NCBI GenBank assembly: GCA_017387565.1
Contig: JAFOEY010000025.1
Coordinates: 1-64,000 of the forward strand
Length of the DNA stretch: 64,000 bases
Reading direction: 5' to 3'
Origin: Lachnospiraceae bacterium
GTDB lineage: Bacteria; Bacillota; Clostridia; Lachnospirales; Lachnospiraceae
Below the pieces are notes generated by a model that did no database searches, had not been told where the DNA came from, and saw only the letters and a list, made by a program, of their open reading frames with translations. A program made the position numbers and the translations under genes. The first letter of the stretch is position 1. Each line of letters opens with the position of its first letter. Below, one piece after another: positions 17,150 through 25,014 of the stretch.

Positions 17150-17271
17150 TGTTATTGTTTCTTATTCTGCTATTGTTTTTTTCTGTTATTGTTTCTTTTT
17201 CTGCTATTGTTTTTTTCTGTTATGTTTTCTTTTTCTGTTATTTTTTCTTTTTCTGCTATTTTTTCTTTTTC
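17150..17271. repeat. Tandem array of 16/18-bp units in the pyrC-pyrK spacer
   Basis: The 278-base spacer is almost pure purine on the minus strand. Its end nearest pyrK holds seven units of the type GAAAAAGAAACAATAACA, alternating in part with a 16-base form GAAAAAAACAATAGCA. The rest of the spacer to 17412 is A-rich with no unit clearly repeated. Stops interrupt all minus-strand frames, and the long plus-strand frames are low-complexity Phe/Ser artefacts. Confidence 0.8.
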
Positions 17272-17412
17272 GATTTTCTACGAAAAATTCTCTTCAGTTT
17301 TGATTACTGTTTTCGTTTTTCCGTCATATTTCTCTTCTTTATTTCTTTTTCTACTGTCTATTCGGCAATGTTTCTCTTCTATTTTTTCCTATTGTAGTTT
17401 CTTGCTGCATCT

Positions 17413-18708
17413 TTATTCTCCGACAGTATCATTTCTGTATACAACATTTCCATCAGTTAATGTCATATGAATTCTGCCATATAGAGTTTGTCCAAAAAAT
17501 GGAGAATTCTGTGACTTGGACAAAGATTTTTCATACACAAAAGTTTCATCCGGATTAAATATTACCAAATCAGCAATTTCTCCTTCTGCAATTCCCTGGG
17601 GGTGAAATCCGTACAGGCTACATGGTCCGACAGTCATTCTCTCCAATATCTGCATAAGTGTCATGTATCCCGGCTTTACCAGATTGGTAATTGCCAGGGG
17701 AAGTGCCGTTTCCAGCCCCAGAATTCCGCTTGGTGCTGTTGTAATATCCCTTGCTTTTTCTTCTGCTGCATGGGGTGCATGATCGGTTGCAATGATTTCA
17801 ATGGTATTGTCCGAAAGTCCTTGTATAATGGCATCCTTATCTTCCTTTGTACGCAGTGGCGGATTCATCTTTGCTAACGTCCCATAGGATATAACAGCAT
17901 CTTCCGTCAACGAAAAATGGTGTGGTGTTGCTTCTGCGTGAATGTTCGGATACTTTTTTCTGGCCTCGCGAACCAACTCTACCCCTTCTTTCGTACTGAT
18001 ATGCTGAATATCAATCGTTGCACCGGTCTCTGCCGCCAAACGGATATCTCTTTCTATCATGGAAATTTCGGCCATGCGATCAGAACCGCCAATTGCATAA
18101 TGGGCACTTGCCATTCCTTTATTCACACCATTATTGGAAATATATTGAGGATTTTCTTCATGGAAGCTTAACGGCTTATCAATTGCCTTGGCTTTTTTCA
18201 TTGCCTCTCTCACAAAATCCTCATTTAAAAGCGGAATTCCGTCATCGGTAAAACCGACCGCTCCCCGTTCTTTTAATAATTCCATATCTGTTAACTGCTC
18301 ACCCTTAAGCCCCATACTGACACAGGCACAGGTTTTGACATGTAAATCGGTCTGTTCTCCCTTTTTTATTACATATTGAAGCGTTTCTTCGTTGTCTACT
18401 ACCGGTTTAGTATTTGCCATCAAAACCACAGTTGTTATACCACCGGCAAGCGCAGCCCTGGCTCCTGAAATAATATCTTCTTTATACGTAAATCCGGGAT
18501 CTCTGAAATGAACATGTACATCCATAAGCCCCGGCGCAATCACACAATCTGTTGCGTCCTCAATCTGAGGATTATTTTCTTTCTCAAACAAAACCGTTTC
18601 ATCCGGTTTTAACAGTTTTAAAATCTTTTGATCTTCTATCACCAGATCAAGCTTTTGATCAATTCCGGTAACCGGATCCACAACTCTTCCGTTTTTTATC
18701 AATAACAT
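17413..18708 (-). CDS. pyrC: Dihydroorotase
   Basis: Zinc amidohydrolase closing carbamoyl-aspartate to dihydroorotate. It has 431 residues, type I (long form). The metal motif D-V-H-V-H-F-R-D-P-G puts zinc ligands at His65 and His67. A later A-T-D-H-A-P-H contains the catalytic aspartate. It is first of a minus-strand run pyrC-pyrK-pyrD that covers consecutive pathway steps. A promoter and a leader hairpin precede it. Confidence 0.96.
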   Translation of the reverse strand: MLLIKNGRVVDPVTGIDQKLDLVIEDQKILKLLKPDETVLFEKENNPQIEDATDCVIAPGLMDVHVHFRDPGFTYKEDIISGARAALAGGITTVVLMANTKPVVDNEETLQYVIKKGEQTDLHVKTCACVSMGLKGEQLTDMELLKERGAVGFTDDGIPLLNEDFVREAMKKAKAIDKPLSFHEENPQYISNNGVNKGMASAHYAIGGSDRMAEISMIERDIRLAAETGATIDIQHISTKEGVELVREARKKYPNIHAEATPHHFSLTEDAVISYGTLAKMNPPLRTKEDKDAIIQGLSDNTIEIIATDHAPHAAEEKARDITTAPSGILGLETALPLAITNLVKPGYMTLMQILERMTVGPCSLYGFHPQGIAEGEIADLVIFNPDETFVYEKSLSKSQNSPFFGQTLYGRIHMTLTDGNVVYRNDTVGE

Positions 18709-18748
18709 CGGCGTTCTCCTTTTTCCCTTACGTCAGACGTTGTCTTTT

Positions 18749-18783
18749 GTTGCGGGATTTTGCAAAAAAGCGCATCCCACAAC
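18749..18783 (-). promoter_or_regulatory. Hairpin at the 5' end of the pyrC leader
   Basis: Arms GTTGTGGGAT and ATCCCGCAAC enclose a loop with GC-T6-GC. It would form from the very first transcribed bases of the predicted promoter. There is no T-run, so it is not a plain terminator. No PyrR-binding-loop consensus was recognised. Confidence 0.45.
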
Positions 18784-18790
18784 TACTAAA

Positions 18791-18819
18791 AGTATAGCAT
18801 TTTGCCTAGTCAAAGACAA
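18791..18819 (-). promoter_or_regulatory. Predicted sigma-A promoter of the pyrC-pyrK-pyrD operon
   Basis: Minus strand TTGTCT, 17 bases, TATACT. The -35 box overlaps the last codons of the upstream lipoprotein gene. Confidence 0.6.
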
Positions 18820-19252
18820 CTGAATAATCCAGGTATTCTGTCTTTAATACGATATATGGATAGGAACAGACGCCATCGTTTGGAACATCCGGCTCAGGAC
18901 CAATCAGACAGGTCTTGGCATAAATCGCATTTTGGGTCAGATACAGATCTTTTACCGAAATACTGTATCCTCCGCTCTCCTGCTTGCCATATCCCACACA
19001 GATATATAAGTATTCTCCATCATTAAACGTAAATTTAAATGGGGTTTCCTTTTTGCTTTCAATAATCTGCAATAATTCTTCCGGTAAATTCTCTTTTGCA
19101 ACCACAGTCAGTTCCAAATCACGTACTTTCTCGGGCCCCGGTTTTTCTTTGGTACAGCCGGTCAAAAGCATGCAAAGCAATAAAACCAGCCCTGTCAAAA
19201 AATAACATCTTATCCAGCATTCCGAATGCTTTTTACTGCAAACTCCAGACAT
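18806..19252 (-). CDS. Lipoprotein with PrcB-like C-terminal domain
   Basis: The 148 residues have a basic N-terminus, a hydrophobic stretch at about 17-30 and a lipobox L-T-G-C (Cys33), so the protein is probably anchored outside the membrane. The C-terminal part has G-G-Y-S-I-S-V-K-D-L-Y and P-Y-I-V-L-K-T, the strand pattern of the PrcB_C domain first described in a treponemal protease-complex subunit. The function in Clostridia is unknown. No protease gene is adjacent. Confidence 0.7.
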   Translation of the reverse strand: MSGVCSKKHSECWIRCYFLTGLVLLLCMLLTGCTKEKPGPEKVRDLELTVVAKENLPEELLQIIESKKETPFKFTFNDGEYLYICVGYGKQESGGYSISVKDLYLTQNAIYAKTCLIGPEPDVPNDGVCSYPYIVLKTEYLDYSVVFD

Positions 19253-19353
19253 ATTTTTTCATTCACTCAGTTTCTTTTTATTAAAAATATGTAAAAAAGT
19301 AACTTCCTATGACCTAAAAACTTGTCTTTATTTTCCGTTTTTTATATAATTAT

Positions 19354-19500
19354 GATATTCGAGTCAAAAGTTCGTATTTTTCATGCTGGCAAAAAAGTAT
19401 GACTTTAAGACCCACAAAGCATGAGAATACATCCCTATCAGGGCGGATTTTTATCATAAAATCTCCAAAAAAACAATTAGGGCGGATTTCGAATGTTTCC
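19354..19500. repeat. Dispersed palindromic repeat, family A, diverged copy
   Basis: In the 313-base gap between the lipoprotein and plsC. It starts GATATTCGAGTCAAAAGT, has a weakened hairpin to about 19413, then CACAAAGCATGAGAATACAT and CCCTATCAGGGCGG as in the 4006 copy (CCCGATTAGGGCGG). GGGCGGATTTCGA occurs again near 19482. No gene was seen here. Confidence 0.5.
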
Positions 19501-19565
19501 GGGATTTCGAATGATTTCAGATTACGAAGGCATATTATGTATATGGAAGTACGAAAGGGGAAAAA

Positions 19566-20309
19566 ATGTTACGCTTTATTATTGTTTTAATCGGTGTTGT
19601 ACTGTTTTTAATCATCAGTCTGCCCATTCAGTTCATTCTCTGGATTATCGGGAAATTCAACTATCAACTTAAGGGCAAAGTCTCTCTTGCTATTGTCAGC
19701 CAGGCTTTTCGATGTGTCACCTTTGTATCCGGTGTGGATTTAACCGTAATCGGAGAAGAGAACGTTCCCAAAGACAGACCTGTGCTTTATATCAGCAATC
19801 ATCGCAGCTATTATGATATCATCCTGACATATTGTCGCGTTCCCAGAGAAACCGGGTATATTGCCAAAGAATCCATGGCAAAAATTCCTTCTTTTTCCCG
19901 CTGGATGCGTTACATGCACTGTCTGTTTTTAGATCGCGATAACTTAAAAAAAGGGCTCCAGACGATAAAAGATGCCATCAACTTAATCAACAACGGCATA
20001 TCCGTTCATGTTTGTCCGGAAGGAACCCGCAATGAAACCGACGAACCGGTTTGCGAATTTCATAAAGGAACCTTTAAAATTGCCGAAAGAACAGGTTGTA
20101 CCATTATTCCGATTACCTTAAACAATTCCGATTCCATTTACGAAAAACAAAGACCACGTATCGTTCCTTCTAAAGTTGTTTTGGAATACGGAAAGCCAAT
20201 TGAAACGGCCAATATGACAAAAGAAGAGAAAAAAGAACTAAGTGAAACGGTCAGACAGGTCATTCTTGAAACATATTTAAAAAATCAAAAGTTAGTTGAA
20301 GGAAATTAA
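19566..20309 (+). CDS. plsC: 1-acyl-sn-glycerol-3-phosphate acyltransferase
   Basis: Membrane-associated enzyme making phosphatidic acid from lysophosphatidic acid. It has 247 residues with an N-terminal hydrophobic anchor at about 2-28. The catalytic motif N-H-R-S-Y-Y-D (His79, Asp84) and the substrate motif P-E-G-T-R-N (from 151) are both present. The ATG is preceded by a GGGG-rich site. It is a single gene on the plus strand, ending just before a palindromic repeat that probably acts as terminator. Confidence 0.92.
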   Translation: MLRFIIVLIGVVLFLIISLPIQFILWIIGKFNYQLKGKVSLAIVSQAFRCVTFVSGVDLTVIGEENVPKDRPVLYISNHRSYYDIILTYCRVPRETGYIAKESMAKIPSFSRWMRYMHCLFLDRDNLKKGLQTIKDAINLINNGISVHVCPEGTRNETDEPVCEFHKGTFKIAERTGCTIIPITLNNSDSIYEKQRPRIVPSKVVLEYGKPIETANMTKEEKKELSETVRQVILETYLKNQKLVEGN

Positions 20310-20312
20310 AAT

Positions 20313-20366
20313 AATGCCCGGTTTCAACTGTTCGAAGACGAAGTCTGAGTTTTGAAACTGGGCATT
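20313..20366. repeat. Dispersed palindromic repeat, family B, copy 1 (likely terminator of plsC)
   Basis: A 54-bp element, four bases after the plsC stop. Arms AATGCCCGGTTTCAA and TTGAAACTGGGCATT surround a structured centre containing GAAGACGAAGTC. It is the exact reverse complement of the copy at 24823-24876 except for one base. It separates the convergent genes plsC and murF. Confidence 0.8.
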
Positions 20367-20404
20367 TAATAAATACTTTGTGAGAAACATCGGCAGAGAA
20401 ACGA

Positions 20405-21802
20405 TCAAGATCCTTCTTTTAAAAACGTCAGAATTTCTTTAAATCCCGATCCGTTGGATGCCTTGATTAAAATCGTATCATCCTGTTTCAATATCCGGTC
20501 TGCCTCCTTCATAAAAGCAGGCTTATCCTTGAAGTAATAAACCACAGGACTTTCTTTTTCTTTCTGAGATTCCATAGCTCCTTTAGCCGTATATTCAGAA
20601 AGCGAGCCAATGCAGATAACAACATCAAGCGCCTTTGTCGCCGCATAATTTCCTACATCATAATGCAATTCTTTTTCTGCCACACCCAGCTCGAGCATAT
20701 CACCAAGCAAAGCGACTTTTCTTGTGTTAGCATATGCTAACAAATCAAGTTCCGCTTTCATAGCTTTGGGATTGGCATTATAACAGGAATCGATCAAAGT
20801 ATATTTTGCAGTCTGAATCATCTTTCCCCTGCCATCCATCGCCTCTGCTTTGGAAATTCCTGTAGCAATCTGATTTGCATCCAATCCGAGCAGTTGACCC
20901 ACCAATGCTGCGGCAACTGCATTCATGACCATATGATTTCCCGATAGGGGCACATGTACGTCAAAAGCTTCCTTCTTCCCATCGACATCAAGATGTATCC
21001 GACAGTTGCTTCCATATAACTGTAGATTCTGAATATCCGATGCATACGCATGACAGGATGTATTTTCAATCGAAAAGAAATAAGGACTGTTTCCATGAAC
21101 AGCACTGATAGAAGAAAGTTTATCATCATCACCGTTTAAAATAACCTTTGCCGAATCATCCATATAATCAAAGCATTCCGTTTTAGCCTTTAAAATTCCA
21201 TCCCGCGACTTGAGATTTTCCAAATGACATTGTCCGATATTGGTAATTACCATATAATCGGGTCTGGCAATTTTTGAAAGCCTGTGCATCTCACCAAAAT
21301 CACTAATTCCCATCTCGAGTATGGCAATTTCATGTTCTGTACCAATGGTAAAAACAGTAAGCGGAAGTCCGATCTCGTTGTTAAAATTTCCGGCAGTCTT
21401 CTGCACACAGTATTTTTGCGAGAGAACCGTCGCTATCATTTCCTTGGTGCTGGTCTTTCCGACACTTCCGGTAATTCCAATGACTGTAACATCGAGTTTT
21501 TTCCGATAGTATTCAGCCAGATCTTTTAATGCCTGCTGTGTATTCTCTACCAAAATATACGGTTCTAAGCCGTTTAGTTTCTGCTCACTGATAACGCAGG
21601 CAGCACCATTTTCCAACACCTGGGGAATAAAGGAATGTCCGTCCACACGTTCTCCGACAATAGCAACATATAACCAGTTCTTTTTCATTTTACGGGAATC
21701 GGTGACAACTCCCTCAATATTAACTTCTCCGGCATCTTCACTCCCAAAGAAAGTACCGTTTACCGCTTTCGCTGCCTCAATACAGCTTAATTCTTTCATC
21801 AT
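20405..21802 (-). CDS. murF: UDP-N-acetylmuramoyl-tripeptide--D-alanyl-D-alanine ligase
   Basis: Cytoplasmic Mur ligase adding D-Ala-D-Ala to the UDP-MurNAc-tripeptide. It has 465 residues. The ATP loop G-I-T-G-S-V-G-K-T-S is at about 109-118. The central-domain motif and the C-terminal L-G-D-M-L-E-L-G motif are typical of MurF. It follows ddl, which makes its D-Ala-D-Ala substrate, with 137 bases between containing a family A repeat. The codons for L-A-Y-A-N just before the L-G-D-M motif form a 16-bp palindrome that recurs in the 22987 gene. Confidence 0.95.
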   Translation of the reverse strand: MMKELSCIEAAKAVNGTFFGSEDAGEVNIEGVVTDSRKMKKNWLYVAIVGERVDGHSFIPQVLENGAACVISEQKLNGLEPYILVENTQQALKDLAEYYRKKLDVTVIGITGSVGKTSTKEMIATVLSQKYCVQKTAGNFNNEIGLPLTVFTIGTEHEIAILEMGISDFGEMHRLSKIARPDYMVITNIGQCHLENLKSRDGILKAKTECFDYMDDSAKVILNGDDDKLSSISAVHGNSPYFFSIENTSCHAYASDIQNLQLYGSNCRIHLDVDGKKEAFDVHVPLSGNHMVMNAVAAALVGQLLGLDANQIATGISKAEAMDGRGKMIQTAKYTLIDSCYNANPKAMKAELDLLAYANTRKVALLGDMLELGVAEKELHYDVGNYAATKALDVVICIGSLSEYTAKGAMESQKEKESPVVYYFKDKPAFMKEADRILKQDDTILIKASNGSGFKEILTFLKEGS

Positions 21803-21845
21803 TGCGACTTCCCTCTATGACATAAATCCATTTTTTCTATAATAT

Positions 21846-21910
21846 GATACCCGGGTCAATAGGTCATACTTTTCATGCTCTCTGTACTCTCATAATCCGT
21901 AAAACATGCA
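21846..21910. repeat. Dispersed palindromic repeat, family A, half copy in the ddl-murF spacer
   Basis: GATACCCGGGTCAATAGG, then TCATACTTTTCATGCTC, match the left arm of the 4006 copy. The right arm is replaced, then a TCCGTAAAACATG segment resembles the same element's middle. Confidence 0.55.
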
Positions 21911-21939
21911 AAACCGTCTTTCCCATCCAAACTTGATAA

Positions 21940-22986
21940 TTATGACCGTGACTCATATTTAGCCAATGATAACTCTATAAGCATCTGGCATAAATCTTCG
22001 TAGCAGATACCAACTGCAGCCGCCTCCTGCGGAATCAAAGATGTAGGTGTCATTCCCGGCAGGGTATTGGCTTCCAAGCAATAAATCTGATCATTTTCAT
22101 CCACCATAAAATCCATGCGGGCATAAACCTTCAGCCTAAGAGCTTTATATGCATCCTCGGCGATTTTCTGAATCCGTTTTGTCAACTCCTCGCTGATCGG
22201 TGCCGGACATATTTCTTCCGTACTGCCTGCCTGATACTTATTTTTATAATCGTAAAATCCTTCTTTGGGTGCAATCTGGACAATCGGATAGGCTTTTCCG
22301 TCAATCACGACGTCCGTAAATTCCCGTCCCTTGATAAACTGCTCAATGACGATTTCTTTTTCAAAAGTATATGCCTCTTTTACCGCTGCATCCAGTTCTT
22401 CCTTATTGTTGGCCAGATAAACACCGACACTCGAACCGCCGTGACTGGTCTTTACAACACAGGGAAATGATACATCCGGAATGGATTCTCCCTTCTTAAT
22501 ACCAAAGCCAAAAGGCGTCGGAACCTTTGCCTGTACAAAAATATCCTTGGTCAGTGCCTTATCCATAGCTAATGTGCTGCTGACATAATCCGTACCGGTG
22601 TATTTAATATTTAGCAAATCAAAAGTAGCCTGAATACGTCCGTCTTCGCCGTTCATACCATGCAAAGCCAGAAAAACAATATCCGCCATCCGGCAGATAT
22701 CCAAGACGTTGGGGCCGAAAAATCCCACTTCCGGATCTTTACGCTGTGCAATGATTTCACTGACGTCCGGATTAATAACAGAAACCGGTTTAATCCCTTC
22801 ACTAAAATCTCTGGGATCAGAAAAGATACCTTCTTTTTCAGCATCCGTCAAATCAATCCCGAGATAAACATCCAAAAGAACAACCTGATGTCCTTTTTTC
22901 TTTAATGCTTTGTAAACTCCTGTTCCGGAAACCAATGAAACATCTCTTTCCGTACTGGTTCCGCCTGCCAAAACAACAATTTTCAT
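21940..22986 (-). CDS. ddl: D-alanine--D-alanine ligase
   Basis: ATP-grasp enzyme joining two D-alanines for peptidoglycan. It has 348 residues. The N-terminal L-A-G-G-T-S-T-E-R-D-V-S-L signature and a central K-T-S-H-G-G-S-S-V-G-V loop are typical of the family, as are the C-terminal Y-A-R-M-D-F and E-A-N-T-L-P-G-M. The residue of the omega loop that separates D-Ala from D-Lac ligases was not judged. Its ATG directly abuts the stop of the 22987 gene (no spacer), which implies coupling. Confidence 0.95.
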   Translation of the reverse strand: MKIVVLAGGTSTERDVSLVSGTGVYKALKKKGHQVVLLDVYLGIDLTDAEKEGIFSDPRDFSEGIKPVSVINPDVSEIIAQRKDPEVGFFGPNVLDICRMADIVFLALHGMNGEDGRIQATFDLLNIKYTGTDYVSSTLAMDKALTKDIFVQAKVPTPFGFGIKKGESIPDVSFPCVVKTSHGGSSVGVYLANNKEELDAAVKEAYTFEKEIVIEQFIKGREFTDVVIDGKAYPIVQIAPKEGFYDYKNKYQAGSTEEICPAPISEELTKRIQKIAEDAYKALRLKVYARMDFMVDENDQIYCLEANTLPGMTPTSLIPQEAAAVGICYEDLCQMLIELSLAKYESRS

Positions 22987-24597
22987 TTATTGCTCCTCAC
23001 TTTCCAAAGCTTCACTTTTTATGCTTTCTTTTTCTTTATAATCACTTTCTGTAATCTGTCCGAGTAAATAAAAGTATGCAGATGTATTTAAAGCATCACT
23101 TTGTGCTTCATCCACACCTTCATGAATAATCCCCCGATCGGTTAAATATATTTTGCCTTCTTTATTGCAGCCACTAAAGCCATGAATTGCATTTTTTAAT
23201 ATCCGGTTATATTCCTGACTGACAATTACGTGCTCAACTATGGCAATGACAGAAAGCCGGTCCGTCAAAATACGGCTTCTGCAATCATTCCCGATACCAT
23301 CATAATTTTCACTTTGAATCGATTCATCAAACTGCTCTGCCGTCCGCATCAGATGTTTCATTCCCTTTTCACACAAATCCATATCCACCGGATTTGTGGT
23401 TCTCAAATAAGAGACCAAGCCATGCACATATGCTTCGTCGGACTGCAGTTCTTCTGTAGAAGCATTCGACAAAAATAATTCCCTTTCCGGATTATTTTCC
23501 AGATATTCCTCTACAACGATTCGATATTTACTCTGTCCGGTATAGCGATACAACCCGGAGGCGGCATAGAACAGAAAGGCTTCATCCAGGAGCTCACCTT
23601 TTCTTTGTTCAACAAGATTATAAGAGCGAACTGCCTCATTTAAATATGTATTTGCAAGTGTTGCATCATATGCCTGCATTTTGTCATATAACATCGCCAT
23701 CAGACAACTGTAATTGGCAAAGATATTTAAATTATAATCAACATTACTTTCGACAGCTTTGTCGCTTACATATTTTTCTGCCTGATTCATCAACCCGTCG
23801 GCTGCCTTTTCACACTCTTTCAGATACTCCGGTTTCTTCTCTGTATTCTCTTCCGTAGCAAAAACAGAATAAGGCTCATCATCGGTATATACATCCGCAT
23901 AACGCAGTATCCACAATAAAATCAGCACTCTTTTTTCAAAATCCGACTGATTGTTGTTAGCATATGCTAACGATTTCTGATAAAGTTCTACAGAAAGCGA
24001 AGCATATTTATCCTCGATGATACAGAATTGTCCGGAACGGCCGATAAAAGGTGTCTCAATATAATAAGTACCGCATTCCGTAAGCTGGGAAAAATCGCCT
24101 GTTTTCTTACTGTCGATAGTTCCTGTTAACACCGTCTCTTTCGACTTCACATTGACAACTTCAAATACATCGCCCGCATTCCCCTTGTCGAAATAAGCCT
24201 TTTTTATATCATTTGTCTGATACCCAAGCAGATCAATTTTTATGACGGAGATGTCGTGTGTATTATTATTTATATCATCACTTATATTGTCATTTGTACT
24301 GCTATTTGTTATGCTATTTGTATTGTAGTTTATATTTCCATTTAACTTGCCATCATTATTATCAATATTATTATCTATATCATTGTTTACATCTAATCTG
24401 TCTGCATACTCTTCGTTTGTATTTCTACTTACCATGCCATGCATATCTTTATCTGTATCATTGGTATCCATAGCAGTCCACGCAGTTTCTGCGAAATCCT
24501 TCCCTGCGTATCCCTTATCAAAATGCCAATAAGCATATAGGATCAGACCCATCAAACAGGCTGTAAGCAATGCCCCTGTCAAAATCCTTTTTTTCAA
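22987..24597 (-). CDS. Membrane-anchored GH9/cellulase-like protein lacking the usual catalytic motif
   Basis: The 536 residues start with a signal anchor (about 5-24). An Asn/Asp-rich low-complexity linker follows at about 45-115. An Ig-like CelD_N-type domain begins I-K-I-D-L-L-G-Y-Q-T-N-D-I-K-K-A near 120. The rest is an alpha-helical region resembling an (alpha/alpha)6 barrel, as in GH9. The D-A-G-D nucleophile motif expected early in GH9 catalytic domains was not found, so cellulase activity is doubtful. It leads an operon with ddl and murF, which suggests a wall-related or binding role. The fold assignment is by eye. Confidence 0.6.
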   Translation of the reverse strand: MKKRILTGALLTACLMGLILYAYWHFDKGYAGKDFAETAWTAMDTNDTDKDMHGMVSRNTNEEYADRLDVNNDIDNNIDNNDGKLNGNINYNTNSITNSSTNDNISDDINNNTHDISVIKIDLLGYQTNDIKKAYFDKGNAGDVFEVVNVKSKETVLTGTIDSKKTGDFSQLTECGTYYIETPFIGRSGQFCIIEDKYASLSVELYQKSLAYANNNQSDFEKRVLILLWILRYADVYTDDEPYSVFATEENTEKKPEYLKECEKAADGLMNQAEKYVSDKAVESNVDYNLNIFANYSCLMAMLYDKMQAYDATLANTYLNEAVRSYNLVEQRKGELLDEAFLFYAASGLYRYTGQSKYRIVVEEYLENNPERELFLSNASTEELQSDEAYVHGLVSYLRTTNPVDMDLCEKGMKHLMRTAEQFDESIQSENYDGIGNDCRSRILTDRLSVIAIVEHVIVSQEYNRILKNAIHGFSGCNKEGKIYLTDRGIIHEGVDEAQSDALNTSAYFYLLGQITESDYKEKESIKSEALESEEQ

Positions 24598-24740
24598 TTC
24601 TTTACTCCGTAATACAACAAAAAAATCGTGTAACCCTTGCCTTTTCAGTTCTTAGCTTTCCGTTTTCATATCTGTTGATATTATACCTTAAGCACCCGAA
24701 TCGGTAAAGTCACACGATGATTTTATTTTTTTCGCAAGTC

Positions 24741-24956
24741 GTTCTCACAGAAATATATATCTTTGCCGCCTCGTACTTCAGTTTCTAGACTTTCTAAGCG
24801 GCATGCTCGCAAAAAATTATTAAATGCCCGGTTTCAAAACTCAGACTTCGTCTTCGAACAGTTGAAACCGGGCATTATTTTTGCTCGCCATGCCGCTAAG
24901 AAAGTCACAAAACCTCGTGAAAGTCGGCGGACAAAGATATATATTTCTATGAGAAC
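24741..24956. repeat. 216-bp nested palindrome with a family B repeat at its tip
   Basis: The 417-base gap between spoIIQ-like and the GH9-like gene is filled mostly by this structure. Outer arms AGAAATATATATCTTTG (24749-24765) and its exact complement (24932-24948) are 17/17. Inner arms ACTTTCTAAGCGGCATG (24789-24805) and 24889-24905 match at 16 of 17. The 54-bp family B element (24823-24876) lies in the centre. GTTCTCA/TGAGAAC flank the outside. No coding frame was recognised. Confidence 0.75.
24823..24876. repeat. Dispersed palindromic repeat, family B, copy 2
   Basis: Arms AATGCCCGGTTTCAA and TTGAAACCGGGCATT, 54 bp, followed by ATTTTTG on the plus strand. Reverse complement of copy 1 with one difference. 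Confidence 0.8.
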
Positions 24957-25014
24957 GCGTCTGAGAGAAGGATATATAAATTTCTTAGGCACACAAGCAT
25001 AGAAAGAATAAACA

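Noticed and set aside
17135-17470. Overlapping plus-strand open frames rich in Phe, Ser and Leu
   Set aside because: They are produced by the pyrimidine-rich strand of the tandem array and spacer; they have no ribosome site and overlap pyrC.
18749-18783. Terminator of the PrcB-like lipoprotein gene
   Set aside because: No T-run follows on the minus strand and the predicted pyrC start point lies at its edge.
24258-24473. Plus-strand frame of Tyr/Leu/His repeats
   Set aside because: Antisense of the Asn/Asp-rich linker of the 22987 gene; the low-complexity repeat explains it.
22987-24597. Active cellulase
   Set aside because: The expected D-A-G-D motif and other catalytic residues were not found; only fold resemblance remains.
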